In this document: piece by piece, positions 36,906 to 50,637 of the stretch
Position numbering within the stretch: the first letter of the stretch is position 1
Layout of the letters: the number at the start of each line of letters is the position of its first letter
NCBI GenBank assembly: GCA_016758965.1
Contig: JAEPRB010000206.1
Span: 1-64,000 of the forward strand
Reading direction: 5' to 3'
Length of the DNA: 64,000 bases
Source: Circinella minor
Taxonomy: Eukaryota > Mucoromycota > Mucoromycetes > Mucorales > Lichtheimiaceae
Program-made: the position numbers and the translations under genes
The notes under the pieces: model-generated
Told to the model about the DNA's origin: nothing
The model's input: only the letters and a program-made list of their open reading frames with translations
The model's database searches: none

Positions 36906-38193
36906 ATGCCTGATTTTGCATCCGTAGCACTCTCCATTGCGATGGTGCTTGGCCCCATCGTGGGTTATGTTGATCAGGTAAGTTATTAAAATGTAGAGAC
37001 TTTTATTTAGTTTTGTTGTAATGAAAGATTTAAAATCTATTGTATTAAAAATGTCACTCATGATTTGGTTGTGTGTAATAGTATTTTATTATTCGACGAA
37101 AACAGTCAAGCGCAGGCTTTAGTTCAGTGACGTGCGGTGTTCTTCTTATTGCAAAGTAAGCATTTACAAATTAGTCTCTTGAGGAATAAGAATTATCATT
37201 AAATATATATATTTCTTTTATTTATATATAGCATCCTACGTATCTTTTTCTGGTATGGTTAATCCAATGTTCTTTTTACAATGCAAAATGAGGGGAAAAT
37301 ACACAATATTCATCTTCCGAGTGGTTTTTCATATTATATTTAGGCTTGGAAAACGATTCGATGAGACATTATTGGTGCAATCCGTCGCAATGATTCTAGC
37401 ACAACTAGTGCTATTAGAAATTGTTGTAAGATTTAGACACGATCCAAGCCCACTGACTTTATATAGTGATCTTCGCGATTCTTTCTCAACAGATGGTACA
37501 GAAGATGATGATGAACTTGTTGAAGATGATGGATTAAGTGGACATGAACGCTCAAGACCTAGACGATTTTTATCTTCTATTTGGTCATGGGGTCATTATT
37601 TGGATTATGTCAACTTTTTACTTGGATTTACAACATTTATTGCCGTTTTATACTTGTTGTTAGGTGGGTATTCTACCTTTGTTGAAACATTAGGCTTTTT
37701 GAGTCTTGGAATTGAAAGTACATTACCTGTACCCCAATGCCTTTCGAACTTCCGTCGTAAATCCACACATGGTTTCAGTCTACTTGTTCTTGGTAGTTGG
37801 GTAAACTTTCGGGCCTCATTTTTTTCATCCACATGATAGTGGTACTATTACTAATATATATATGCTTATTTCTCCCTCTTTCTCGTTCTCCATTAGTTTT
37901 TTGGTGACAGTTTCAAGTTATTTTATTTCATTCATACCCAATCACCTTTGCAATTTATTGTCTGTGGTGCAATTCAACTTTCAGTTGATTGTTTGATTGT
38001 TGCTCAATTTGTCTTATTCTCAGAACGAGTAAAGAAACGATTAGGCATTGTTTCTATTCAAGCGGATGATCAAGGTAAATAATAAAAAGAATAGGGAAAT
38101 GGATATCCACATGATGAAGCGGAATTTATATTGATCTTTCTTGTTTGTAATACAGTGCCTGTTTTGCAGGATGATGACGACGAACGCAGATAA
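36906..38193 (+). CDS. PQ-loop transmembrane protein, SLC66A2/PQLC1 (yeast ANY1) type
   Basis: Six exons (36906-36977, 37082-37155, 37232-37252, 37344-37800, 37897-38074, 38156-38193) give 279 aa, the usual length of the family. About seven hydrophobic helices are seen. The first PQ-loop (residues ~17-40) reads GYVDQYF..., so the classic Pro is replaced by Asp before Gln. The second PQ-loop (after the loop near residue 180) keeps PVPQ and is followed by a GFS motif. A long acidic and Ser-rich cytosolic loop (~residues 95-130) separates the halves. Yeast ANY1/CFS1 acts in the endosome-Golgi system and affects phospholipid asymmetry; animal PQLC1 is similar. Exon 3 is a 21-nt microexon encoding NILRIFF, needed for the frame. 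It is convergent with BDP1 (323 bp between stops). Confidence 0.88.
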
Positions 38194-38516
38194 ATATTTT
38201 GTGAATCAAATAATAATATTATTTTGGTTTGTGTTCCCGAATATTTACTAAAAAAATACATTTCCCTGTTTTATTCCTCCTCCTCCTCCTCCTCCTCCTC
38301 CTCCTCCTCCTCCTCCTCCTACTTGTTCTAAGCTATTTCCTATAATTTAGTTATTGCCTATATTTTATTGTAACATCCAATAATTTACTTTCTATTATCT
38401 TTCTCTCTACCTCGAACATCATATCCCCAAGTTGTAATATATTTTATATAGACTTGTTTTTTTATTGTTTACTATACCCAAACATTTGGGTTACATGTTG
38501 TAAGGTTTTTTCTTGT
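38194..38516. other. Convergent 3' spacer with TCC microsatellite
   Basis: 323 bp between two stop codons, so it carries both terminators. A (TCC)n run sits within it (separate entry). No gene is seen. Confidence 0.6.
38275..38320. repeat. (TCC)15 microsatellite
   Basis: Fifteen uninterrupted TCC units lie between the convergent PQ-loop and BDP1 genes, in transcribed 3' sequence of at least one of them. On the opposite strand it is a purine GGA repeat. Confidence 0.95.
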
Positions 38517-40343
38517 TTAATCCGTATAACCAATTATAGGTTCGCTGATAGCATCAGGAACTTCTTCAAATTCTTTACCAGATAATTCTTTCATTTTTTC
38601 AAGATCAATAGGTTTTCTTTTATATATAAGATATTCTTTGATTTTTTCTGGATGTGATTTTTCTTCTCGATTGAATTTTGAACGAATTTGATTTCTTGTA
38701 CGATTTGGAAGTACATGTTTAATCATTTCAAAATCCGTACCAAACATTGAAATAGCCTATATAGATGTATACATATAAATTCATAAGGTTTAATATAAAA
38801 GTTAGTTTAAATACGAATTCCTCCTTCCCATCCCATCCATGTTATATTATTATTATTATTTCTTCTTTTCTTACATCATAAAAATTTTCTGTTTCCGAGG
38901 GAGTCCACCTTGCTGATTGAACGTATTTACCATGAGTTCTGCTATTGACTTTACGTGACATGGTTGATTCTTCAACAATTTCCATTGCACTGGTATCCAT
39001 CTCTTCATACTCATTTTGTCGTTCTACTGTTAATGAATCAACATCCAACACGATTTGACCATTGACTAAGCGCACTTGAGGAGCATTTGAACTAAATAAC
39101 ATCCATATATCCCATTAATAAAATAGATCACTAGACAGTTTTATAAATGTATATATTTATATATACATTCCACCCTCTCATTTCCAAACTTAAAATACAT
39201 ACGTTTCTTGTAATACAGAATCATCGCCTGCCTGCTGTTGTTGCTGACGTCGCTCTTTCGCTTCTCTTTGCTGTGCTTCTTCTTGTAACTGTTTTATCTG
39301 CTCTTGTAACCTTTCCTGCGCCTGCGCAGCCTCTTTTTCTGAATTAGACATTTTATTTTGTTCTTCCAATTTTTTCTTTTTTGCTACTCGATCGATTTCA
39401 TGTTCTTTGAAATTTTTTGATACAACACCCGTTTGTAAATCACGAATAAAATCAGCCATAGGTCGATCAAGATAATCTTTCGGTGCAGGATCATCTTGTA
39501 TATCATCAAGTGTTTTTAATTCTTCCGGGTCATAATCTTTACGTTTTCGACCTCTACCGCCACGGCGGTTTGTTGATTCATCGGCTGTTTCATCTTCTAC
39601 ATGTGATGATGAAACTGCTGTTGATTCTCTATTATAATTTGATGATGAATCTTGACCAGGTACAGATATACTAATGGGTGTACTTATAGGGGTTGCTTTA
39701 TTATTATTTTTACTTGTAGATTTTTTCTTTGTTGAACGTTGTTTTTGTTTGCCCTTATCTTTGGGCGGTCCATTTGGTGCGGTAGTTGTTGTTTCTTTGT
39801 TTGACGTAGCAGAAGAAGAAGTAGCAGCAACTGATTCCGTTTCAGGTGTTGATTCCGGTACTGTCGACTCAGTAACAGTAGGAGCAGAAGAGGACGAAGA
39901 AGAGGGGACGACTTGCTGCACTTCTACTTCTTGGGTTGCGCTACTGGCAACTGTTCCGAGTGTTTCTGGTGGCGTTGAATTGTTAGTTATTGATTCATTT
40001 TGATTTGATAATGGTTGTGCTTGTGACGATTCTGTTGTTTGTACATTTTGTTTTGTTGATTCGTTTTGAGTTTGAGCGTCTGGCTGCTTGTCTCCTGTTG
40101 ATTCTTTTTCTGCTTTAGTTTGATCTTGCGTTGATGTTGGTTGTGCTTGTTGGATCGTTTTTCGTGGTCGTGCTTTTACTTTTGGTGCAAAACTTCTATT
40201 GTTCTTATCTAACGTATGAGAAATAGAGAAAAATATATATATTATATAAATTACGTTTGTCTTTTTTGTGTGAATGATTGCCTTTTTTATAAAAAAAGAT
40301 CGACACAAAACTTACTAACACTAAGTGATGTCAATGACGACAT
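38517..40343 (-). CDS. BDP1: TFIIIB subunit B'' (BDP1)
   Basis: Four exons on the minus strand (40343-40316, 40208-39203, 39091-38875, 38756-38517) give 496 aa, close to yeast Bdp1 (594 aa) and far shorter than human BDP1. The protein is part of TFIIIB, which places RNA polymerase III at tRNA, 5S and U6 genes. The N-terminus starts with NRSFAPKVKARPRK, a basic motif seen in Bdp1. A long Gln/Ser/Thr/Glu-rich segment follows (~25-260). Conserved blocks after it are PAPKDYLDRPMADFIRDL and APQVRLVNGQIVLD. The SANT/Myb-like domain (~404-455) includes SARWTPSETENFYD and NRTRNQIRSKFNREEK. It is the RNA-pol-III-specific initiation factor, so it should be essential and constitutively expressed. Confidence 0.93.
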
Positions 40344-42827
40344 TTTATTTTATTTTACAGTGATTGTTAAAAAAAAGTAATGAAGTGCAAAAAAAAATAT
40401 ATTCAGCATATTTTTTTGACACTAAACTTTCTAATCCAGCTGTATGTCATAAAAGAAAAAAGCATGAAAATAAAAGGGAATTGCTACGGACAACCCAAGA
40501 ACATACTATATTAGGTAATTTCGACTCTTACAGAGACCTCACATTCTATTTTTTCAAAAGCACACCACAATCTGATATAAGTACATCTTATCTGACCATA
40601 TATATACCATATATACAGCCATCAGAATTGTATAGCTTGAAAATGTTTCTGAATCTGATATTAGCAGTTTAATTTTTCATGAATAGCAGTCAAAATTTCT
40701 CATTATATCGTTATGTACTAAAGTGGGAGATGTAGTCTATATGAAGATATGGTAAACAAGAAGCATTTACTTTCAATGTTAAATATGAGTGGACAACTAA
40801 GTGCTGCTAATGTCGATTATTTGTGAGAGGTATTCGCCAGCAATTCCCAAATAACATTATTTGTATATAATGAAACTCCAAGTACGTATATATAATAAAT
40901 AAAGAATGTTGTGTGTACGTATTATCATAAAGAGAATATGTTGCTTGAAAGAAGTTTATTAATATTATCAATTAGAAAAAATTGTATGATCAAGGATAAT
41001 AACAATGAACTACTGGTGGGTGCTCGAAGAAAGCTAAAAGTTCAAAGTTCTATCAAACGTAGCATGATTCAGAACAATCAAAAAAACATCTCCAAGAACT
41101 GAATGCGAGGTTTCACTTAAAGAAATTAGAATACTTAATATTTAATTTACAGAAATTATTGAATGTATCGACTCTTGATTTAATTATTGATGAAATTCCT
41201 TCAATGCACTCTTTAGTGTAATAGCTTAAAATTTTTATATTTATTAAATGAAAGACTTGGATTCCCGGCATTTCTGAAAATATTATCTCTTCCTTGCAGT
41301 ACAATTGTGAAAATAAAAACGATATGTATAATATGGAAATAAAAAGGGGGATGGATAAATAAATACACGCACCCCGTTCGGATAGTAAAGAGAGGATTAA
41401 TGGAGGTGAAGAAAAGATCATATACAAAAAGAAAACAATAACGTAGCCTAGGAAAAAAATAGAATAGATAAGATACTTTACGTAGGTGTTTGTTTGTGAT
41501 TGTATGTGAGGAATAGACGAGAAGTCTAAAGTGTCTTCTAGATCTGGTTGATTGCCATTAATCAATCAATTTTACAAATATTATGGATAAATGTTGACCA
41601 GACGTTTTGCTATCTGTCGAGTGAGACTCCAGCTCGAGAAAGTGAGAGACAGTTCATGGTACAGTCTCGGATCTCGTATAGTAAAGGTGGAATATTACCA
41701 AATCCAATTTGGGTTTATTCATAAGCGGATTGATTATAGTCCAAAGGTATATTATGCTACAAACTGCATCTGCAATTATTGAGGAGGTATGAAGATAGTT
41801 AATGCATCCGCTATCTGACCAGGAGTTGATGCAATCCCAGAAATAGGCTAATAGATGGAGATTTCGGTCGATCTCTATGTTTTTTTCTCTCAAAGGTATG
41901 GTACCCATTTACGTTTATCGTCTTTAGTATTTTAATTCTCATCTCGTTTGTATACTTCAATCATTTTGCTTACCGAATTGTTCGGTGCGTTTTTATTCTT
42001 TCTTGAACTGTTCTTGTAAATTTGTTAAAAATGAATTATTTGAAGTTATGTGTTTTTATTATTTATCACAGTTTTTGTCCTAAAAAAAGAATAATTCAAC
42101 TGATCTAACCATTATACTTATTGACAGATGTGTTGGAGCCATATAACAAAACTCAATTACAATGTTCTGATTTAGACATAGATTGATGGTAAGTTTGGAA
42201 GTACTATAAAAATAATTATCAAGAAATGGTCACTGATTATCTTAAGTCTACATCTAAAACGTTACATAATGAATCTTCTTCCAGTCATTCATTACTCGAA
42301 AATTGTGAGATCCTTATATAGTAAGTTTAATAGTATTAGGAGCCAAGGATAAGCAGTTATAAATAGAATGGGATGTTTGCTGTACTTCTATAACGACCTT
42401 TTTTATCATACGTATGAACCCAACAAAATCTCATAAATAGCAACCCCAACTTCATTATTTTACAATAATTTACTCAACAAGAATGGTACATCATTATCGT
42501 CAAGATAATCTTCATTTTACCACGTGAATTGATGACCCTTGAGGTACGTATATAGTGAAAAAGTACTTTTTCTTGTTAGCCATTATATATATTTGAAAAA
42601 AAAAATAGTATAAGATAGATATTTTATGTAATATGTATAAAATATTATATTTTTATCTAATCAATTGATTAGAATCAAGAATGTTATAGAATGGAAAGTT
42701 TAGATAAAATAAAAAGAAATAACCATAAAGAGATAAGAAGTAATTTGAACAAAATAACAATTATTATAAATAATTATGATACTAGGTAAATATATTAGTG
42801 AGACAATGGAAAGCACAATAACAGGCC
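40344..42827. other. Long intergenic region
   Basis: 2.5 kb with no intact gene. A minus-strand frame at 41113-41565 has a sensible-looking first 30 residues followed by a GTAAAG donor-like site, but the rest is AT-rich hydrophobic translation. Coding-like text is also seen near 41590-41780. Neither could be tied to a family. They may be relics. BDP1 promoter elements lie just above 40343. Confidence 0.4.
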
Positions 42828-45168
42828 CTAATGAGGAACATCTTCTCCTTCAGTGGACTGGTCTATGTCACGCTCAACATCACGCTCTTCTCTTCGTTTT
42901 TGCGCTTGAAGTTGTTGGTTTTCCGTACGATTCAGCCACCATCCTGGTCCATACTTGGTTAAGATTGGAACTAACGCAGTGTTTGTAATAAGAATCAAAC
43001 CAAGGGTCGTAAACATCCAGCCTAAACCAATATGATCAATACCCGGTTCAATTGTCGAGGTTGCCACAGCACTATTATCAATATAGATGTTGAAATAAAG
43101 GGACTTAGCATTCAGAATCCACAACTTTACTGTATAAGATAAAAAAGTAAATTACCCGAGCATACTTCTAACTATATTATTGGTTGCTGTAATGGAGGCT
43201 CCTTTTCCAGGAAATAAGTCAATCATCAAAGTTTGACAAACGCTAAATACAGGAGTAATACTTAGCCCAGCTACAAATTAGTTTTTTGAAGAAAGATAGT
43301 CCATAGATGAGAAATTAAAAATAAAACATACTGAAATGATATTAATATTGAATGTCTTTGAGTATATAATAATAATGAAACTATAAATACCAATAAATTG
43401 TAATATGAGAGGTACAGCAAGATGTGTTTCAGCATAAAGGGTCCAGCCGTAGACAATAGTAACCACTTGACCAAGAGTGAGTTGCATCCATGCAGATCTT
43501 AAACGTGCATGGTAAATAGGAAAATCTGTGGATAGCTTCCCAGCTTTCTTGACCTGTTCAGGTGTCATTCCTTGTTTCTGAGCAGTGATTTTGAAATCAC
43601 GATTAAGAATCTTACCACCCACAGTTGAACCTACCATACACCCAAACCCAAATGGAAGGTAACAAAGACCAACTTGCAATTGATCCAGTCCATAGATTCT
43701 TGAGAAATGGGTTGGTGTTGTTGTCATATAGGTATACAGGATCGCCGAGTAGCATCCATTAATAATCATAGTGAGCAATACATCTGGATATCGTAAGAAC
43801 AAAAAAGGCTCTAGAATATTAGGGATCTGGCGAAAACGAGAAGAGTCCGCTTTTGGTTTTTTTGGTTCTTTTGTCAGTCTTCTTTTGAGCCACTGTTGAG
43901 GTGTAGGGTTGGCATAAGCTGTAGCTCCATTTCCTACAAGCGAGCGCAATGTCTCAGGCAAGAAGAATATGACAGCAACAATACCAACAACACCAACAAT
44001 AAGCAATACCCAAAACACCCATCTTTTTTTAATAAATAGTCAAAAAAAAATATAAAGAAAGGAATTGAATAGAATTAATCTATGCTTTTCTTTTTGTTCT
44101 GTGAAAGTAGATGTTTCTTATTTTTTTTTCTTCTTCTTTGCTTTACCTCCAGGAAAGCTCTTCAGCAATTGCACCTCCGATAACGGGACCTACTGCTGTA
44201 GCCATCATTTGAGTTGATGTAAATATACTATAATAACCGCCACGTCTATTTTTTTAAAATAGAAAAAAATTCAGGTAATTAATTATTGATTAATAAGGGC
44301 CTACTTAGAAGAAGATATAACAAAAGTATTACTGTGAACTATAATTACTCTGCTGGTGTAGTGTAATCACCAATTACGCCAGCGCCTATATAATATTTAC
44401 AATTTGAAATTGAGAGGTTAATTCTTTAAATCAAAAAATAAATATATCGAAAGAGAAAATAGAACAATTATATAATTACGCACCAAGAGCAATACCCGAA
44501 CTTGCACCAAATGCTTGTATCATACGCATACCAAGAAGGAAGGGAAATGTTGGAGCCATTGCCAAACCGATACAGGCACCAATAAAGATTGTAAGAGTTC
44601 CAACATAAACTGGTCTTCGTCCCCATAGGTCACTACCTGATCCCCAAAAAGATGGAGACAGTGCTTGAAAAATCATGTAAACCGTCACTGTCAAATTAAC
44701 AAGGGAGGTTGTCACATTGAAAGTCTTTTGGAAAAAAAAAATTTTAAAAAAAAGAAAGTAGACATAGTTAATTTCTGGTTTCTGATTTGCTTGAAAGCAC
44801 AAGTCAGCGCCACACTAGCGCCACTACCACCACCCCACCCACAGGTACAGGCACACAACGCACACGCAGAAAATTGAAAATCTTTATTATTCTTATTCTT
44901 ATTCTTATTAAATTACCTCACTTATAAGAGTGAGGGCAGGAAAATAAATTGTGCCAGAAAATGGAGAAACAAGACCAGCATATGATACAATAATGCATAT
45001 AAGTAATTTCTTAGACTTTGAAAAGACACAATGTGGTTCTGTGCTCTCAGAATTTGTTTTTAGTAATTCATTATTACCAGATGATGCTCCATCAACATTG
45101 GCAGACATCATCCCCCCAGTAATAGTATTACTATTATTTTTAGAAGAAGTTTTACTTTTTTGACTCAT
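42828..45168 (-). CDS. DHA1-type MFS exporter, copy A
   Basis: Seven exons (45168-44917, 44724-44484, 44385-44349, 44245-44147, 44022-43391, 43270-43156, 43071-42828) give 539 aa with about 12 predicted helices. It resembles the fungal DHA1 drug:H+ antiporters (TPO/FLR1/bicyclomycin-resistance type) that export drugs, polyamines or other small molecules across the plasma membrane. Key motifs: SPFSGTIYFPAL in helix 1, the motif-A loop DLWGRRPVY after FWG, motif-C-like VGPVIGG, and FFLPETLR after helix 6 before a basic loop. The N-terminal ~45 residues are Ser/Asn-rich and cytosolic. The C-tail is charged. The donor after exon 2 is GTGCGT. It is the most downstream of four paralogues transcribed in the same direction. 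The substrate is unknown. Confidence 0.93.
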
Positions 45169-46569
45169 ATATAACTTTCTCTCTTTTTTTAAGAGAAAGA
45201 ATAAATAAAACAAACTAGAAACTATTTAAGTAAAGGTATCTAAAGAGTGTGGGAAGGGGAGAAAATATGTGAAAGAAAGAAAGTGGGAAAAGGAGTTCTT
45301 AGGCATCTAGTGTATTACCGCCGCTCTTTTTATATCGATTAGGTCAACCGAACTCAGAAATTTCCGAAGGGAAATCATTTCCCCATTATTTTTTTTCAGA
45401 TCTGAGTTCTCGTTTATATGATCAAATCATATCCATCAATATTACTACTTTCGTACGATCGCAACCAAAAAGTGGTGCGGTGCCATTCCCCCATGGTTGT
45501 GCTTAATTTGACTCCTCTGTCTTTGCTCGTGCCATTGACCTTATTACTATCCTAAGGTCTTCTATGTTTGGATTGACCAGATTATAGATCATAAAAAAGA
45601 TTTTAAAGATGAACGTATGTACTTTACTTTCTTTAATAATACTCCAACTGCTTGATAATATGATGTAAGTATTTGATAATAATAAGATTAAATATATAGA
45701 TGTAGCTTGTATTATTCTTATTATTTTTCAGCAAGCTAATAGTGAATATCTTTTAATTAACCTCGAAGATTCACTTAAAATAATTATTACTTTTGTTTAT
45801 AATCAACTTTCGCATTATTTATAATTTCCAATTCAATCCTGTTATAATTACTCTATGTACGTATAATATAAATGTACAATATGGGTATTTTTAATGTGGC
45901 ATATAATTCCAATAAGTTGATTAGGTCAATTGATTATCACCATAGTACAACTAAAACAAAAGAAAAGTTATCTAAACAAAAAATAAAAGCGTTGTTTTTT
46001 TAATGTCAGCATATTATTTATGCAAAGGTATACTTGCAGGACAGGATAGTAAGGCAGGATCTATGGCACGCCCGCAGAACAGCACGACTTTTAGTAGCCA
46101 TCGATTATTACTTAATAACCATTATTCTTATTTCTAGACAATCTAAAAAAAATTGGGGGATAACCCCAAATCAACCATAGTTTTTTTTTTTTAATCTTAA
46201 CCTTCTCCTTTGTTAATGTTCGCCTTCCCAGAATAATAAATCATGATCTTTCTCTATAGAATACCAAACTTGGAAGCCGGAATCGCACAGCAATCTTTTC
46301 TATCAGGCCACAAAAGTTATACATATATTAGCAAATATGAAATATTAACGCTAATAGTGAAACTTAGTAATTCATATTATCATTGTGTAGAGCATTATAC
46401 ATATTATAAATCAGCATTTCCACCGTTCTTATAAAAATAATCATAATATATTATACAGTATGTACATTATTCTTAAATATTAATTATTGACAAGGTGTTA
46501 TGTGTCCCACTCAAAGATGTAGATATTATAATATTGTAAAAATATATTAGATAGTAATTCTATTATATT
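45169..46569. other. Spacer between MFS copies A and B
   Basis: 1.4 kb holding the copy A promoter (near 45169-45450) and the copy B 3' end. It contains the candidate shared motif at 45317-45325. No gene is seen. Confidence 0.45.
45317..45325 (-). promoter_or_regulatory. Candidate shared promoter motif AGCGGCGGT
   Basis: On the coding strand AGCGGCGGT lies 149 bp upstream of the copy A start codon. A near-identical AGTGGCGGT lies 152 bp upstream of copy C. It was not found at that distance in copies B and D. This may be a regulator site inherited or kept in two copies. Confidence 0.3.
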
Positions 46570-48808
46570 TTAATGTAGATTATCCTCCTGTTCCTTGTTC
46601 CTTTTTTGCTGTTGTCGTTGTCCCTTCCTTTCTCGTCGTTCCTCTCGTTTTGACCACCACTTTGGACCGAACTTAATCAAGATTGGTATAAAAGAGGTTG
46701 TAATCGTTAAAATTAATCCAATGATACTAAATAACCAACCTAACCCAACACGATCGATACCCGGTTGAATAGTTGCGGTTGCTATAGCACTGTAAAATCA
46801 AAAGGAAAGATTGGTAAAAAAAAAACAAGTTAATAGATAAATATATAGATGTATTTACGGGATAAGCAATATGTCAGTCATTGTACCCAAATATACTTCG
46901 AACAAGATTACTAGTCGCTGTTATAGTTGCACCCTTGCCAGGAAAAAGATCTATTACAAGCGTCTGACAAACGTTCATTACTGAAGCGATACTAGCACCA
47001 CCTATAAAACAATAATATAATATGTAACAAATAAGTAAATAATCAAAGATAATAACGCAATTATAAAATAAAATAAAATTGGAAGGGAATACTACCAATA
47101 AATTGCAAAACGAGAGGGACGGCCAGATGTGCTTGAACATATAACGTCCAGCCGTAAGTAACAATTACAATTTGACAAATTATCATTTGTATCCATACAG
47201 TTCGCAACCGAGCACGATATATGGGAAAGTCCAAGGCCAATTTCCCAGTTTTTCTAACTTGCTCAGGATCCATTCCGTATTTCCGGGCAATAATCCGGAA
47301 GTCCCGATCGACCACAAATCTACCAGTAGTAAATGAACCGACAACAGATCCAGCTCCATAAGGTATATAACAAAGTCCCACTTGTAATGTGTTCAAGTTA
47401 TAAATATCAGAAAAATATGTGGGGGTTGTTGTCATGAATGTAAATAGCATAGCCATATAACACCCATTAATGATCATGATTAAGATAACATCTGGGTAAC
47501 GTAAAACCATAAACGATTCGACAAAGCCCGGAAGTCTTTTGAAACGAGAATTGCTATTTACTGTAGTATTGTTTCCGGATATAAATGATGATGGCGATTG
47601 TGTTTTTTTATCCGCATTTTGTCTCAATAATCTTTTTTGTTTGATCCATTGTGAAGGTGTAGGATTCGCTTGAATAGATCCATTTCCGACAAGAGCTCGC
47701 AAAGTTTCTGGTAAAAAGAAAAGAACTATAATCAAACCGACCGATCCAATCATTAAAAGTATCCAGAATATCCATCTGTTTTAGATCATTTGATAATGTA
47801 ACGTATGGAATATATAAATGACATTATTTACAATCTGTAGAGCATCCTGCATAGGTAATAATAACCATTTTAATGTTAATTACCTCCATGAAAGTTCATT
47901 TGTGATTACCCCACCTATAACAGGTCCAATTGCTGTAGATGATAACGCAAACGATGTGAAGATACTGTAATATGCACCGCGTCTGTATGGAATGTACACG
48001 CATGATTAGTACACCATTATATTTTAGTAAAATAACATGATCTATTTATATATATAGCACATTACTCTGCAGGTGTAGTGATATCTCCAATCACGCCGGC
48101 ACCTATTCGTTTTATAAAAAAAAATTAAAGCTCTATTTCAATGGATCCTATAAATAATAATAAATAATATAATGTCAACTGTACCAATAGCCATTCCGGA
48201 ACTTGCACCAAACGCCTGCAGCATACGTAGAACTAAAAGAGTGGGAAAGGACGGTGTATTAGCTAACGCAATACAGGCGCCAATAAAGATCGTCATTGTA
48301 CATAGATAAATTGGCCGTCGACCATAGAGATCTGAGCATGGACCCCAAAATGACGGCGAAACACCTTGAAACACCATATATACCGTAATTGATAAATTGA
48401 CGAGTGAAGTAGATACTTCAAAACTCTTTTTAGATCGGACGTAATAATATGTATTAGAGTATAAGTTTTCAGAACACGAATCATTCTCTTTTCTTTAGAT
48501 TTTACCTCACTTATAGGTGTAAGAGCTGGATAGTAAATCGTACCAGAAAAAGGGGATATTATTCCAGCACATGATACCATGAAAGTAATCAAAAGTTTTT
48601 TGGACTTAGAATAAATTGAATATGGTTGTTGCTGTCGTTCTTGTTCTATTTCTACATTAATGGATGTTTCTTTTGTCTGACGTTGATTATGCATGTCAGA
48701 AACTGAATTGTCTTCTCCATAGCTCTTAGTCGTTTCTTCATCAGTCAATATAATGTCATTGCGAATTATCGAAGACGCGTCGTCATTTTTTACGTGATCC
48801 GGTAGCAT
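46570..48808 (-). CDS. DHA1-type MFS exporter, copy B
   Basis: Seven exons (48808-48506, 48425-48185, 48102-48066, 47982-47884, 47775-47096, 47001-46887, 46789-46570) give 564 aa. Exons 2, 3, 4 and 6 have exactly the same lengths as in copies A, C and D (241, 37, 99, 115 nt). The longer exon 5 (680 nt) reflects a Ser/Asn-rich extension of the central cytosolic loop (~residues 265-300). Motifs: SPFSGTIYYPAL, DLYGRRPIY for motif A, IGPVIGG, FFLPETLR. The N-terminus (~residues 1-70) is acidic and polar. The C-tail is Arg/Gln/Lys-rich. It is likely a proton-coupled exporter of small molecules. All motifs are intact, so it is probably functional. Confidence 0.93.
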
Positions 48809-50637
48809 ATATTATTTTGGTCAGTGGAAAACGAATTAAAGAGACAGAACGTACAATTACAAAATATTTGTTTCTATCATTACTTTTTTTCCTTTTTGTG
48901 CTTCAAAAAATAATCGTGGGCAACAATCCCATAATGGTATAGTTGTTTATACCCACAGTTAATTTATTATCCGTCATCAAAGAAATGAATTGTTTCAGTA
49001 TACATTTATGATAACATCTCTCTTCATCATTATTACTAAACATGAGTACGATACAATGTCGATGTTTCACAAAAGGAAATATTGTCAAGCTTTTAGAATA
49101 CATATTACATAATATAATAATAAAGTGGGTTTCCTCATAGATAAGAATAAAATAAATTGGTGGGCTCGAAAAAATATGCATTATCGGCGTTCCTTCCTTC
49201 TCTCTACTCTTTATGCTTGATGATTGGTTCAATAAGAAAAAAGTAACAAAAGGAAATAGGCTTACGTGTACTGTTCACAAATTTGGTATAAACCAGTTTA
49301 TCGGGACAAAAATAACCCATTATCCCAAGTTCTCGGTTTTAACGTGTCACGGATCGCGTTTTCAGCCATACGATGTTTTTAGTTGCCTTGGGTCACACAT
49401 AATTTGTAGATAAAATACGGGATTATGAAAAGAAGCATAAGTTTAGGGTATGATAATACAAATTGAAAATTAAGGCTAGTAAAACCTGTGAATTGAGACT
49501 ATCTTATTATGGAGCATATAAACTCTGTGATAAGGTATATATCACGAGGTACTGGTTGTTAAAAAAAATACACACAAATCATACCTTATACATTTTGTTG
49601 ATTGCACAATAACATACTTAACTACTAAATATATTTTTTGTTCTGTAAACTGGATTAGAGATAGTTAGTTATTATGATCACACTAATGATGATAAGGTGT
49701 ACTATGATGACGTAGAAAGAATTCTTTGTTGTGGGTCTAATGCGTACATTTTTTACCTCTTGTAATTTGAAACAAATGCATTATACAATAAATTTATACG
49801 GTACACAATTGCGCTGCTAAGATACGTGCGAACTTATGAACTGATCAACAAATTACGGATCAGCTGTTTCGCTATACAAAATAAAAAAAGGAGTAAATTG
49901 CCACGGTGCAAGAATGTAAACAATTAGTCCCCCAAATGCATAAATGCTTTAAAATTTATCAAGACGCCCAATCTCTGGCATATGATTATGCATCCTGTCA
50001 AAATTGTCTTGCCATTTTTCTAAATGATGTAATAGCCTACTACAGAAAATTTTCTACCTTCGTTACGCCAAACTAAAATGATTTCAAGAAATTCCATGCA
50101 TTACATATTGGATTTCCTGCCGCTAAAAACAAGTTCAGTGCCATGGTTTTTGATTACATAACGATTATCTCTCCAGTAGACTAAAATATTTATCCCCGCG
50201 TGTATACGGGATAGGCTACTACTACTACTTATGAACGTGCATGCACCTTCAGCGTTATATCCCCCATTTCAGTTACTTTTTACGCCAAGGTATTACTCAT
50301 CATATTTGTGATAGTAACTTTACTTACTCGGATAAACAAAACTGCTCCAAGTTCAAACAGGTTTTTGATTATAATTATCAGAAACGAGGGACTTAAGGGG
50401 AAAACTCTTAATTTAGAAATGGTGGCTTTTTAAAAATTACAAACAGGAGAGCTTCTCATAATAGTGTTGATAATTATTCATAAAGCAAATAAATTATTCT
50501 TTGTTGTTATACTTGTATATTACATGACAAAATTTTTATTATGGTTGCTGTCACTATTATAATTGCTAAATAATTTATAAAATAATTTAAAGTTTACAGA
50601 TATTATATCACAAGAGATTTCGAATACAAAATAGTTA
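48809..50637. other. Spacer between MFS copies B and C
   Basis: 1.8 kb. A 59-codon plus-strand stretch at about 49898-50074 has Cys-containing, non-repetitive, protein-like composition but no start signal or motif. It may be a relic exon or chance. The copy B promoter lies just above 48809. Confidence 0.4.

Noticed and set aside
41113..41565. 150-codon minus-strand frame
   Set aside because: Only the first ~30 residues look protein-like; the rest is low-complexity. No homology recognised, so not called a gene.
49898..50074. 59-codon Cys-containing stretch between MFS copies B and C
   Set aside because: No Met near the beginning, no clear splice sites, no motif; could be a relic exon but support is too weak.
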